A DNA stretch of 7,017 nt from the NCBI GenBank assembly GCA_035316005.1, contig DATFXK010000140.1, positions 1 to 7,017 on the forward strand. Direction: 5' to 3'. A model generated the notes under the pieces. The model saw nothing but the letters and a program-made list of their open reading frames with translations. It was not told where the DNA came from and did no database searches. The stretch comes from JALZAA01 sp035316005. GTDB lineage: Bacteria > Actinomycetota > Acidimicrobiia > IMCC26256 > JACDBD01. Of the stretch, positions 1-5,538 are shown in pieces. A program made the translations under genes and the position numbers. Position 1 is the first letter of the stretch; every line of letters starts with the position of its first letter.

Positions 1-59
1 TCGAGGGCGTCGAGCCCCCGCCGGTCGAGCTGGCCGGCAGCGGCCCCTCCGAGAGCTGA
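1..59 (+). CDS. C-terminal tail of an unidentified upstream gene (partial)
   Basis: Reading from base 3, 18 sense codons run into a TGA stop at 57-59. Every one of them ends in G or C, which is typical of true coding frames in this DNA. The other forward frame open here (frame 1) lacks that bias. The tail (EGVEPPPVELAGSGPSES) is acidic and proline-rich, as disordered C-termini often are. It is too short to identify. In mycobacteria radA lies beside disA, so radA is one possibility, but nothing in these residues shows it. Confidence 0.5.
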   Translation, partial: EGVEPPPVELAGSGPSES

Positions 60-67
60 GCTGAGCG

Positions 68-90
68 CGGCGGCGCACATCGCGCCGCCG
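68..90 (+). terminator. GC-rich stem-loop after the upstream gene
   Basis: A perfect 9-bp inverted repeat: arms CGGCGGCGC at 68-76 and GCGCCGCCG at 82-90, with a 5-nt loop. It starts 8 nt after the stop codon of the upstream gene and ends 25 nt before the lipoprotein start. No T-tract follows, so it is not a classical intrinsic terminator. U-less GC-rich hairpins after genes are common in actinobacteria and may act as terminators or protect 3' ends. A chance palindrome in GC-rich DNA is also possible. Confidence 0.4.
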
Positions 91-115
91 ACGCCGGTGC
101 CAGACTCGGCGCCCG

Positions 116-847
116 ATGCGCCGTCTCACGCTCGTTGTCGCCGCCTGCGCGCTGTTGCTTGCGGGCTGCAAGGTCGACACGACGCTGACGATCGACGTCC
201 ACGACGACGGCGGCGGCACCGTCCGGGTGCGGGTCGCGCTCGACGCCGAGGCAGTGCAGAACGCGGAGGTCGGCGGCGGCAAGCTCGAGGACCGGGTGCG
301 TTTGGGTGACCTCGACGCCGCCGGGGGGACCGTGTCCCGGTGGCGGCGGACGCGAAACGGCGGCGCGACCGTGACGGTGCACAAGGACTTCGCGAACGCG
401 CGCGAGCTCGCGGCCGTCGTCGCCGAGCTCAACGGCAACGGCGGCCCGCTGAAAGACGTGAAGCTCGCACGCAGCCGCGGCTTGCTGTCGACCCGCTACA
501 AGGTCAGCGGTGCAGCCGACCTGTCGCAGCTCACGGCCGGCGTCGCCGCCGATCCGGATCTCGTCGCCCAGCTCACGGCCCAGCGCGTCGACGTCGCCCA
601 GATCGAGCAGCGCGTCGCGCAGCAGATCAACGACTCGTTCCACCTCCGCGTCAGGCTCGTGCTCCCTGGTGGCACGAAGGAGATCGACGCCAAGACCGGA
701 AAGAAGGTGAGCCTGGCCACGTCGTCGTCGCAGCTCGACACGACCCGCATCGCGCTCCTCGCCGCCGCCGTCGTGCTCGGTCTCGCCGGGATCGTCCTCT
801 TCGTCCGGGGCGAGCTGCGATCACGCCGCCGCCGCCGAGGGGCATGA
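116..847 (+). CDS. LppM-like lipoprotein with C-terminal transmembrane helix
   Basis: The protein has 243 residues. It opens with a lipoprotein signal peptide: MRR, a hydrophobic stretch at residues 4-16, and the lipobox L15-A16-G17-C18, so Cys18 should be lipidated after signal peptidase II cleavage. The mature part is rich in alternating beta-type strands (residues about 20-45, 83-90, 124-132, 176-184). One hydrophobic helix at about 211-230 follows, then a strongly basic tail (RSRRRRRGA), which should face the cytoplasm. Thus the exported domain is held by a lipid at one end and a helix at the other. This layout is that of the mycobacterial LppM/DUF3153 type, whose biochemical role is poorly known; the family call rests on layout and remembered sequence style, not on an alignment. 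The ATG at 116 has no visible Shine-Dalgarno sequence, but no better in-frame start is seen and the n-region fits. The stop overlaps the start of the methyltransferase gene by ATGA, which suggests coupled translation. Confidence 0.75.
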   Translation: MRRLTLVVAACALLLAGCKVDTTLTIDVHDDGGGTVRVRVALDAEAVQNAEVGGGKLEDRVRLGDLDAAGGTVSRWRRTRNGGATVTVHKDFANARELAAVVAELNGNGGPLKDVKLARSRGLLSTRYKVSGAADLSQLTAGVAADPDLVAQLTAQRVDVAQIEQRVAQQINDSFHLRVRLVLPGGTKEIDAKTGKKVSLATSSSQLDTTRIALLAAAVVLGLAGIVLFVRGELRSRRRRRGA

Positions 848-1557
848 GCGCACGGCGGCGCCCCGATTACGGCGTGGACGCGCCGGGCGTCGTTCGGGCG
901 TTCGGCGTCGCCGCTGGGGCCGGATTCGCGCTCGCGATCGTGGGCATCGCCGTCGACCTGCGCTGGCTGTTCTGGGCCGGCTTCGGGATCTTCGCCTACT
1001 TCGGTGTCCTGACCGGCCTGCACCTCCGGTACAGCAGGGTGAGCAAGCTGCGCGAGCGGGCACGCGTGCTGGACGCCGCGCGGCTCGACGGGCAGGAGAC
1101 CGTGCTGGACGTCGGGTGTGGTCGCGGTCTGCTTCTGGTCGAGGCCGCCCGCCGGCTGCCCGACGGTCGCGCTGTCGGCGTCGACATCTGGAGCCTCGTC
1201 GACCAGTCGAGGAACGAACCGGCGGCGCCGCTCGAGAACGCGCGCGTCGAGAACGTCGGCCCGGTCGCGGTTTCCACTGCGGATGCGCGCGACCTGCCGT
1301 TCGCCGGCGAGAGCTTCGACGCGGTCGTGTCGCAGTTCGCGCTCCACAACATTAGGAGCGGCGAAGGCCGGCGCGAGGCGATCCGCGAGATCGACCGGGT
1401 GCTGCGGCGGGGCGGGCGGCTCGTGCTGCTCGACCTGGCCCGCACGCACGAATATGCGGCCCAGCTGCGTGACGCGGGGTGGGACGACCTCGTGCGCTCA
1501 GGTCGCACGTGGCGGCTCTTCCCACCGGCGCGCTACGTGTCCGGGACCAAGCCCTGA
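844..1557 (+). CDS. Membrane-anchored class I SAM-dependent methyltransferase
   Basis: The protein has 237 residues. A short N-terminal segment (DYGVDAPGVVR, residues 8-18) leads into two closely spaced hydrophobic helices (about 20-36 and 41-59), then a cytosolic Rossmann-type methyltransferase domain. SAM-binding motif I is VLDVGCGRG (87-95). The acidic residue after strand 2 is D114 in VGVDIW. DARDLPF (147-153) and FDAVVS (158-163) are the adenine-side and strand-4 motifs. The C-terminal part is short. The combination of the N-terminal motif, two helices and a GVDIW...ENA segment matches, from memory, a widespread family of uncharacterised bacterial methyltransferases; its substrate is unknown, and a membrane-near one (lipid, quinone or similar) is inference. 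The ATG at 844 overlaps the lipoprotein stop by 4 nt. An open frame extends further upstream to 340, but there it lies inside the lipoprotein gene, so the start at 844 is preferred. Confidence 0.8.
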   Translation: MSARRRPDYGVDAPGVVRAFGVAAGAGFALAIVGIAVDLRWLFWAGFGIFAYFGVLTGLHLRYSRVSKLRERARVLDAARLDGQETVLDVGCGRGLLLVEAARRLPDGRAVGVDIWSLVDQSRNEPAAPLENARVENVGPVAVSTADARDLPFAGESFDAVVSQFALHNIRSGEGRREAIREIDRVLRRGGRLVLLDLARTHEYAAQLRDAGWDDLVRSGRTWRLFPPARYVSGTKP

Positions 1558-1604
1558 CGCTCGGCCCAGCGGTCCGTTCCTCAGGGGATCGCCGGGGCCG
1601 TCCT

Positions 1605-1613
1605 TGGTATCGT
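1605..1613 (+). promoter_or_regulatory. Candidate extended -10 promoter element of disA
   Basis: TGG-TATCGT fits an extended -10 box (TGn followed by TAnnnT). It lies in the 108-nt gap between the methyltransferase and disA genes and would start transcription near 1620, about 45 nt before the preferred disA start. No convincing -35 box is seen at the expected distance. A near-identical element lies upstream of carD. The assignment is by pattern only. Confidence 0.35.
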
Positions 1614-1651
1614 TTGTCTCTCGAACGGGTGGGCGGTGACCGTTCGAGACC

Positions 1652-1657
1652 GGGAGG
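1652..1657 (+). promoter_or_regulatory. Shine-Dalgarno sequence that decides the disA start
   Basis: GGGAGG lies 8 nt before the GTG at 1666, an ideal spacing. The competing in-frame GTG at 1636 has only a G-rich run very close to it. This supports starting disA at 1666. Confidence 0.6.
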
Positions 1658-1665
1658 ATCCTGCG

Positions 1666-2739
1666 GTGCCCGCTCAACCACGTACAGAAGCGATGCTCGA
1701 GGCCCTTCGCCTCGTGGCTCCGGGTACCCCTCTGCGGGAAGGCCTCGACCGCATCCTGCAGGCGCGCATGGGAGCCATGATCGTGGTCGGGGACGGCCCC
1801 GAGGTCCTCGAGGTGTGCTCGGGCGGGTTCCTCCTCGACGCCGAGTTCACGCCCCAGCGGCTCTCCGAGCTGGCGAAGATGGACGGCGCCATCATCCTTG
1901 CCTCCGACACCTCCCGCGTCGCTCGGGCCAACGTGCACCTCGTGCCCGACTCGAACATCCCGACGTCCGAGACCGGGACCCGTCACCGGACCGCCGAGCG
2001 GGTCGGCCGTCAGATCGACGTGCCCGTCATCACCGTGTCCGAGGACATGTCCGTGGTCGCGGTCCATCGCCGCGGCCTGAAGCGCACCCTCGAGCCCATC
2101 CCGCGCGTGCTGGGCCGGGCCGACCGCGCCGTCCAGATCCTCGAGCGCTACCGCGTGCGGCTCGACGCGGTGAGCAACTCGCTGTCCGCGCTCGAGGTCG
2201 AGGACCTCGTCACCGTGCGCGACGTCGCCACCGTGCTGCAACGGGCCGAGATGGTGCGCCGCATCGCCGAGGAGATCGAGGGCTACGTGATCGAGCTCGG
2301 CGCCGACGGCCGGCTCGTGCTCCTCCAGCTCGAAGAGGCGATGGGCGGCGTCGAGGACGACCGCCGGCTCGTCGCCAAGGACTACTTCGTCGACGGGCCC
2401 GACTGGATGCTCGTCGACGTGATGGTCAAGCTCGCCGACCTCGACACGGAGTCGCTGCTCGACCTGCGGGAGGTCGCCTCCCTCCTGCACCTCCCCGCCG
2501 ACGTCAGCCTCGACGCGCCGATCCAGCCCCGCGGCTTCCGGCTCCTGCACAAGATCCCGAGGATCCCGGAGACCGTCGCCGACCACGTGGTCGAGCGGTT
2601 CTCGAACCTGCAGAAGATCATGCGCGCCGGCGTGTCCGATCTCGTCGAGGTGGAAGGCGTCGGCGAGGCACGGGCCCGGGCCATCAAGGAGGGCCTCTCG
2701 CGCCTGGCGGAGACATCGATCCTCGAGCGCTACGTCTAG
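1666..2739 (+). CDS. disA: DisA: diadenylate cyclase and DNA integrity scanning protein
   Basis: DisA condenses two ATP into cyclic di-AMP in the cytoplasm. In Bacillus it also scans DNA and stops c-di-AMP synthesis on meeting branched structures. With the GTG start at 1666 the protein has 357 residues, the usual family length; starting at the GTG at 1636 would add ten residues. The N-terminal DAC domain (about 1-140) carries the catalytic motif DGA at 73-75 (in KMDGAIIL) and the ATP-binding motif RHR at 106-108 (in SETGTRHRTAER). Both are intact and close to their positions in characterised DisA proteins. A helical linker follows (about 150-290). The C-terminus holds the DNA-binding helix-hairpin-helix region (VEGVGEARA at about 329-337, then AIKEGLSRLAE). 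The enzyme is predicted to be active. The hydrolase gene follows after 3 nt and is probably cotranscribed. No c-di-AMP phosphodiesterase is in the window. Confidence 0.95.
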   Translation: MPAQPRTEAMLEALRLVAPGTPLREGLDRILQARMGAMIVVGDGPEVLEVCSGGFLLDAEFTPQRLSELAKMDGAIILASDTSRVARANVHLVPDSNIPTSETGTRHRTAERVGRQIDVPVITVSEDMSVVAVHRRGLKRTLEPIPRVLGRADRAVQILERYRVRLDAVSNSLSALEVEDLVTVRDVATVLQRAEMVRRIAEEIEGYVIELGADGRLVLLQLEEAMGGVEDDRRLVAKDYFVDGPDWMLVDVMVKLADLDTESLLDLREVASLLHLPADVSLDAPIQPRGFRLLHKIPRIPETVADHVVERFSNLQKIMRAGVSDLVEVEGVGEARARAIKEGLSRLAETSILERYV

Positions 2740-2742
2740 AGG

Positions 2743-3480
2743 ATGGGCGCGCTCGAGGTAGGGCCGCACGAGGCGACCTCCGAGCGGTTCGTTCTCGTCG
2801 CCCCCGACGGGACGCCCGTCGACGCCATCCACGCCCGGCCCGTCGGCCAGCCCGACACAGGCCTGGTCGTGCATCCCGACATGGGCGGCGTGCGCGACCT
2901 GTTCGACGACCTGTGCCGCCGGCTGGCGACGCACGGCTTCGCCGTCGCGTGCGCCGAGCCGTTCGCCCACTTCCCGCCCGATGTGCGCACCGGGGACGTC
3001 GCCGTGCGCATGGGCCACATGAAGGAGATGGACGACGAAGTCCAGCTGGGCGACCTCGCCGCGGCCGCCGAGTACCTCCACGCCGCCGACGGGGTCGAAC
3101 GCGTCTCGATCGTCGGCTTCTGCATGGGTGGCATGTACACGCTCAAGGCGGCGGCGACCGACGTCTTCGCCCGCGCTGCGCCCTTCTACGGGATGATCCG
3201 GGTGCCCGACGACTGGCGAGGCCCTGCCCAACGCGACCCTCTCGACACCGCGGCGCAGGTGTGCCCCACGCTCGCCGTCTTCGGCGGCAAGGACCCGTAC
3301 ACCCCTGCCGCCGACATCGAAGCGCTGCGCGCCGTATGGCGTGCTCGCGACGACTGCGAGATCGTCATCTACCGCGACGCCGAGCACGGCTTCGTCCACG
3401 GCATCGAGCGCCCCGCCCACCGCCCCGACGACGCCGCCGACGCGTGGCGGCGCGTGCTGGGCTTTCTTCGCCGCGCGTAG
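2743..3480 (+). CDS. Dienelactone hydrolase family alpha/beta-hydrolase
   Basis: The protein has 245 residues with no signal peptide or membrane helix, so it is cytosolic. It has the dienelactone hydrolase layout: an N-terminal beta region, VVHPDMGGV (about 42-50) at the oxyanion-side loop, the nucleophile elbow GFCMGG with Cys127, an acid in GGKDPYTP (Asp184) and a histidine in DAEHGF (His215). The Cys-Asp-His triad is typical of the family, in which cysteine replaces the usual serine. Known members cleave dienelactone in chlorocatechol breakdown, but many are general esterases or carboxymethylenebutenolidase-like enzymes with unknown substrates. No aromatic-degradation genes are near, so the substrate here cannot be named. 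The ATG lies 3 nt after the disA stop; an AGAGG just before it overlaps the end of disA and is very close. Placement suggests coexpression with disA, though a functional link is not established. Confidence 0.85.
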   Translation: MGALEVGPHEATSERFVLVAPDGTPVDAIHARPVGQPDTGLVVHPDMGGVRDLFDDLCRRLATHGFAVACAEPFAHFPPDVRTGDVAVRMGHMKEMDDEVQLGDLAAAAEYLHAADGVERVSIVGFCMGGMYTLKAAATDVFARAAPFYGMIRVPDDWRGPAQRDPLDTAAQVCPTLAVFGGKDPYTPAADIEALRAVWRARDDCEIVIYRDAEHGFVHGIERPAHRPDDAADAWRRVLGFLRRA

Positions 3481-3502
3481 GGCACGGTCACCGCCGGCAC
3501 GT

Positions 3503-3579
3503 CGTCGCCGGGCCCACCCACCCTCCTCCGTCGCCTTCGCTGCGCTCGGCTCCGAACCCGGCGACGCCGACCGTCGGCG
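3503..3579. terminator. Inverted repeats between convergent genes, possible bidirectional terminator
   Basis: The 114-nt gap between the convergent hydrolase and crp-like genes holds two inverted repeats. The first is a perfect 10-bp pair (CGTCGCCGGG at 3503-3512 and CCCGGCGACG at 3557-3566) around a 44-nt pyrimidine-rich spacer. The second, CGCCGACCGTCGGCG at 3565-3579, can form a 6-bp stem with a 3-nt loop. They share two bases, so they are probably alternative structures. No T-tract is present in either direction. The location suits transcription termination from both sides, but the function is inferred. Confidence 0.35.
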
Positions 3580-3594
3580 ACCGTCCCCAGTAGG

Positions 3595-4260
3595 TCAGAC
3601 CGTCGCTCGATCCTCCAGCGCCGCCCTGTCCAAGAACTTGTACCGGCCGCGGCCCCTTACCTCCAGCCAGCCGAGGCGCGCGAACAACGCAAGCGCCTTG
3701 TTCACGCGTTCGCGGGAGGCGCCGACCATGCCGGCGAGCTCTTCTTGGGTGACGGGGAGCTTGAACTCGTCGTCGGCGCCGGCGAGCTCGAGGAGGCGTT
3801 TGGCGGTGCGGCCGGGGACGTCGAGGAACACGGCGTCGGCGAGGGCCTCGTCGGTGGCGCGCAGCCAGCGGGCCAGGAGGCGGGTGACCGTCCAGAGGAG
3901 CTCCGGCCGGGCTTGGAGGACGTCGCGCACGGGGTCGTACGCGAGGACGACGACGCGCGATTCGGTGAGGGCGCGGGCGTCGGCGGAGCGGACGACACCG
4001 TCGAACAACGGGAGCTCGCCGAACATGGCGCCGTTCTCGAGCACGGCCAGCACGGACTCGCGGCCGTCGGGCGCCTTCGTCGCGATGGCGATGCGGCCGC
4101 TCTCGATGACGAACAGCTCGCCGGCGATGTCGCCTTGGCTGAACAGCAGCTCGTTGCGTTCGTAGGTGCGCGTCGTCGCCTGATCGCGCAAGTCGGCGAG
4201 CACGTCCGCGGGCAACGCGGTGAACAGCTCGGTCGTGTCGAGCAACGGTCGCTCCGGCAC
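3595..4260 (-). CDS. Crp/Fnr-family transcriptional regulator
   Basis: The protein has 221 residues, the usual Crp length. The N-terminal cyclic-nucleotide-binding beta-roll (about 10-115) contains the phosphate-binding cassette FGELPLFDGVVRSADARA, with Glu82, Arg91 and Ser92 in the places of the E. coli CRP cAMP contacts Glu72, Arg82 and Ser83. A dimerisation helix follows (about 112-145), then VFLDVPGRTAKRLLELA and a winged helix-turn-helix (about 170-205). The recognition helix is in ASRERVNKAL; Arg183 and Glu184 match the residues that read the TGTGA half-site in CRP. The whole protein resembles the mycobacterial Crp (Rv3676), so cAMP binding is plausible. No cysteine motif of the Fnr iron-sulphur type is seen. 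The start is a GTG, chosen because a very strong Shine-Dalgarno (GGAGGAGGTG, plus-strand 4268-4277) precedes it. The gene is divergent from carD and convergent with the hydrolase gene. I found no TGTGA-N6-TCACA site in the adjoining gaps. Confidence 0.9.
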   Translation of the reverse strand: MPERPLLDTTELFTALPADVLADLRDQATTRTYERNELLFSQGDIAGELFVIESGRIAIATKAPDGRESVLAVLENGAMFGELPLFDGVVRSADARALTESRVVVLAYDPVRDVLQARPELLWTVTRLLARWLRATDEALADAVFLDVPGRTAKRLLELAGADDEFKLPVTQEELAGMVGASRERVNKALALFARLGWLEVRGRGRYKFLDRAALEDRATV

Positions 4261-4267
4261 GGACCTG

Positions 4268-4277
4268 CACCTCCTCC
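4268..4277 (-). promoter_or_regulatory. Strong Shine-Dalgarno sequence of the crp-like gene
   Basis: On the minus strand this reads GGAGGAGGTG, nearly a full match to the 16S rRNA anti-Shine-Dalgarno, 7 nt before the GTG start at 4260. It is the strongest ribosome binding site in the window and fixes the GTG start. Confidence 0.7.
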
Positions 4278-4328
4278 GTTCGTCGGCGTTCCGAGGCTAG
4301 TGCGACTGCGGGAGATCGAGACAGGTTC

Positions 4329-4337
4329 TGGTATTCT
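4329..4337 (+). promoter_or_regulatory. Candidate extended -10 promoter element of carD
   Basis: TGG-TATTCT fits an extended -10 box, 42 nt before the carD start, in the 119-nt gap between the divergent crp-like and carD genes. No good -35 box is visible. The implied leader (about 4344-4379) is markedly pyrimidine-rich and ends with AGGAG at 4371-4375, only 4 nt before the ATG. Confidence 0.4.
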
Positions 4338-4379
4338 TGTGCTTCCGCGTTCGTCTTCTTCCGCCTCTTCAGGAGCGTC

Positions 4380-4862
4380 ATGTCCTTTCGCGTTGGTGAC
4401 AAGGTCGTCTACCCGCACCACGGAGCGGCCGTCATCGAGAAGAAGGAGAAGAAGGACGTCTTCGGCGAGAAGAAGGACTACCTGATCCTTCGCCTCGCGT
4501 ACGGGGACCTGACGCTCATGGTCCCGGCCGACAACGCCGAGGACATCGGGCTGCGCGACGTGATCAACGACGAGGAGGTCGAGGAGGTGTTCGCCGTGCT
4601 CCGCAAGAAGGAGGCGCGGATGCCGACGAACTGGTCCCGCCGGTTCAAGAACCACGTCGAGAAGCTCAAGAGCGGCGACATCTACCAGGTCGCCGAGGTG
4701 GTCCGGAACCTGTCGATCCGTGAGAACGACAAGGGCCTGTCGGCGGGCGAGAAGCGGATGCTGGCCAAGGCCCGCCAGATCCTCGTCTCCGAGCTGACCT
4801 TCGCCCTCAATGTCGACGAGGACGCCGCAGAGGAACGCCTCGACAAGGCCCTCGGCAAGTAG
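4380..4862 (+). CDS. carD: CarD: RNA polymerase-binding transcription factor
   Basis: CarD binds the beta subunit of RNA polymerase at promoters and stabilises the open complex; in mycobacteria it is essential and affects rRNA transcription and stress survival. The protein has 160 residues against 162 in M. tuberculosis. The N-terminal polymerase-interaction domain (about 1-55) opens with FRVGDKVVYPHHGAA, nearly the mycobacterial sequence. The helical DNA-binding domain (about 60-160) contains PTNWSRRFK with Trp85, the residue that wedges at the upstream edge of the bubble, plus Lys90, and GLSAGEKRMLAKARQILV with Lys125. Two remembered mycobacterial polymerase contacts differ: Arg25 is Lys and Arg47 is Met. 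The loop at residues 20-33 is lysine-rich (EKKEKKD, then EKKD), encoded by near-repeats of GAGAAGAAG. AGGAG precedes the ATG by 4 nt. The gene heads the ispD-ispF-cysS run, 28 nt before ispD. Confidence 0.95.
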   Translation: MSFRVGDKVVYPHHGAAVIEKKEKKDVFGEKKDYLILRLAYGDLTLMVPADNAEDIGLRDVINDEEVEEVFAVLRKKEARMPTNWSRRFKNHVEKLKSGDIYQVAEVVRNLSIRENDKGLSAGEKRMLAKARQILVSELTFALNVDEDAAEERLDKALGK

Positions 4863-4890
4863 CGGACCCCGTAGGTGCCATCCTGACTGC

Positions 4891-5538
4891 GTGAGCACCT
4901 CGGGCATCGTCGTCGCCGCCGGTGCGGGGAGCCGGTACGGCGTGCCGAAGCAGTTCGAAACCGTCGCCGGCAGCCGCCTCGTGGACCGAGCCGTCGAGGC
5001 CGCCGCCCTGGCGTGCGAGGAGGTCGTCCTCGTGCTCCCGGCCGGCGTCGCGTGGGACGGCCGTCCCGTTGCCGCCGCCGTGCCGGGCGGATCGACGCGC
5101 TCGGCGTCGGTCCGTGCCGGACTCGACGCGATCGCGGGCTCGGCCTCGATCGTGGTGGTGCACGACGCCGCCCGCCCGCTGGCGTCGCCGGCGCTCTTCG
5201 AGGCGGTGATCGGCGCGGTGCGCACCGGTGCCGACGCGGCCGTGCCCGGTCTCCAGATCCCCGACACCGTCAAGCGCGTCGACGGGGATCACGTGGTCGA
5301 GACGATCTCACGCGACGGCATCGTGGCGGTGCAGACGCCGCAGGCGTTCCGTGCCGAGGCGCTGCGCGCCGCGCACGCCGCGGGCGGAGAGGCAACCGAC
5401 GACGCCGCCCTCGTCGAGGCGGCGAACGGCAACGTCGTGGTGGTGCCCGGCGACCCGCGCAACCTCAAGATCACGACGCCCGCGGATCTCGCCGTCGCGG
5501 CCGCGCTCCTCGTGCCCTCGTCCGAGGAGCGCCGGTGA
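4891..5538 (+). CDS. ispD: IspD: 2-C-methyl-D-erythritol 4-phosphate cytidylyltransferase
   Basis: IspD joins CTP and 2-C-methyl-D-erythritol 4-phosphate to give CDP-methylerythritol and pyrophosphate, the third step of the MEP isoprenoid pathway. The protein has 215 residues from the GTG at 4891. The glycine-rich CTP-binding loop lies at the very N-terminus (VVAAGAGSRYGVPKQF, with Arg15 and Lys20). VVHDAARP at 89-96 carries the metal/ribose-contacting Asp92. SRDGIVAVQTPQAF holds Arg141, and LKITTPADL holds Lys193; both match substrate phosphate-binding residues of E. coli IspD. All expected active-site residues are present. An open frame extends upstream to 4810, but that part overlaps carD and would add a non-homologous extension, so 4891 is chosen; its ribosome site is weak (a GTAGGTG at 4871-4877). 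The stop overlaps the ispF start by GTGA. Confidence 0.95.
   Translation: MSTSGIVVAAGAGSRYGVPKQFETVAGSRLVDRAVEAAALACEEVVLVLPAGVAWDGRPVAAAVPGGSTRSASVRAGLDAIAGSASIVVVHDAARPLASPALFEAVIGAVRTGADAAVPGLQIPDTVKRVDGDHVVETISRDGIVAVQTPQAFRAEALRAAHAAGGEATDDAALVEAANGNVVVVPGDPRNLKITTPADLAVAAALLVPSSEERR

Noticed and set aside
1558..1604. Intrinsic terminator after the methyltransferase gene
   Set aside because: Only short, imperfect GC pairings were found, with no T-tract following them.
1498..3420. A 640-codon open frame on the minus strand, antisense to disA and the hydrolase gene
   Set aside because: The plus strand encodes two clear family proteins with intact motifs. The antisense product is a low-complexity His/Asp/Val/Gly-rich sequence, the usual shadow of GC-rich coding DNA.
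1479..3593. A 704-codon plus-strand open frame overlapping disA and the hydrolase gene
   Set aside because: Its product is almost all Arg, Pro, Ala and Gly, as expected from reading GC-rich genes out of frame. It conflicts with well-supported genes.
4261..4379. A Crp-type operator (TGTGA-N6-TCACA) between the divergent crp-like and carD genes
   Set aside because: No half-site pair with the right spacing is present. The closest bases (GTGCGA near 4300) lack a matching second half.
4437..4477. Tandem repeat (GAGAAGAAG units) in carD
   Set aside because: The units are in frame and simply encode the lysine-rich loop of CarD. They are too short and irregular to call a separate repeat element.
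4810..4890. N-terminal extension of ispD from an ATG inside carD
   Set aside because: It would overlap carD by over 50 nt and add 27 residues unlike any IspD, while the GTG at 4891 places the CTP loop at the expected distance from the N-terminus.
3702..5273. A 523-codon minus-strand open frame across crp, carD and ispD
   Set aside because: It runs antisense to carD and ispD and out of frame through the crp-like gene. The composition is that of a shadow frame, with Ser/Arg/Pro/Thr-rich runs and no domain.
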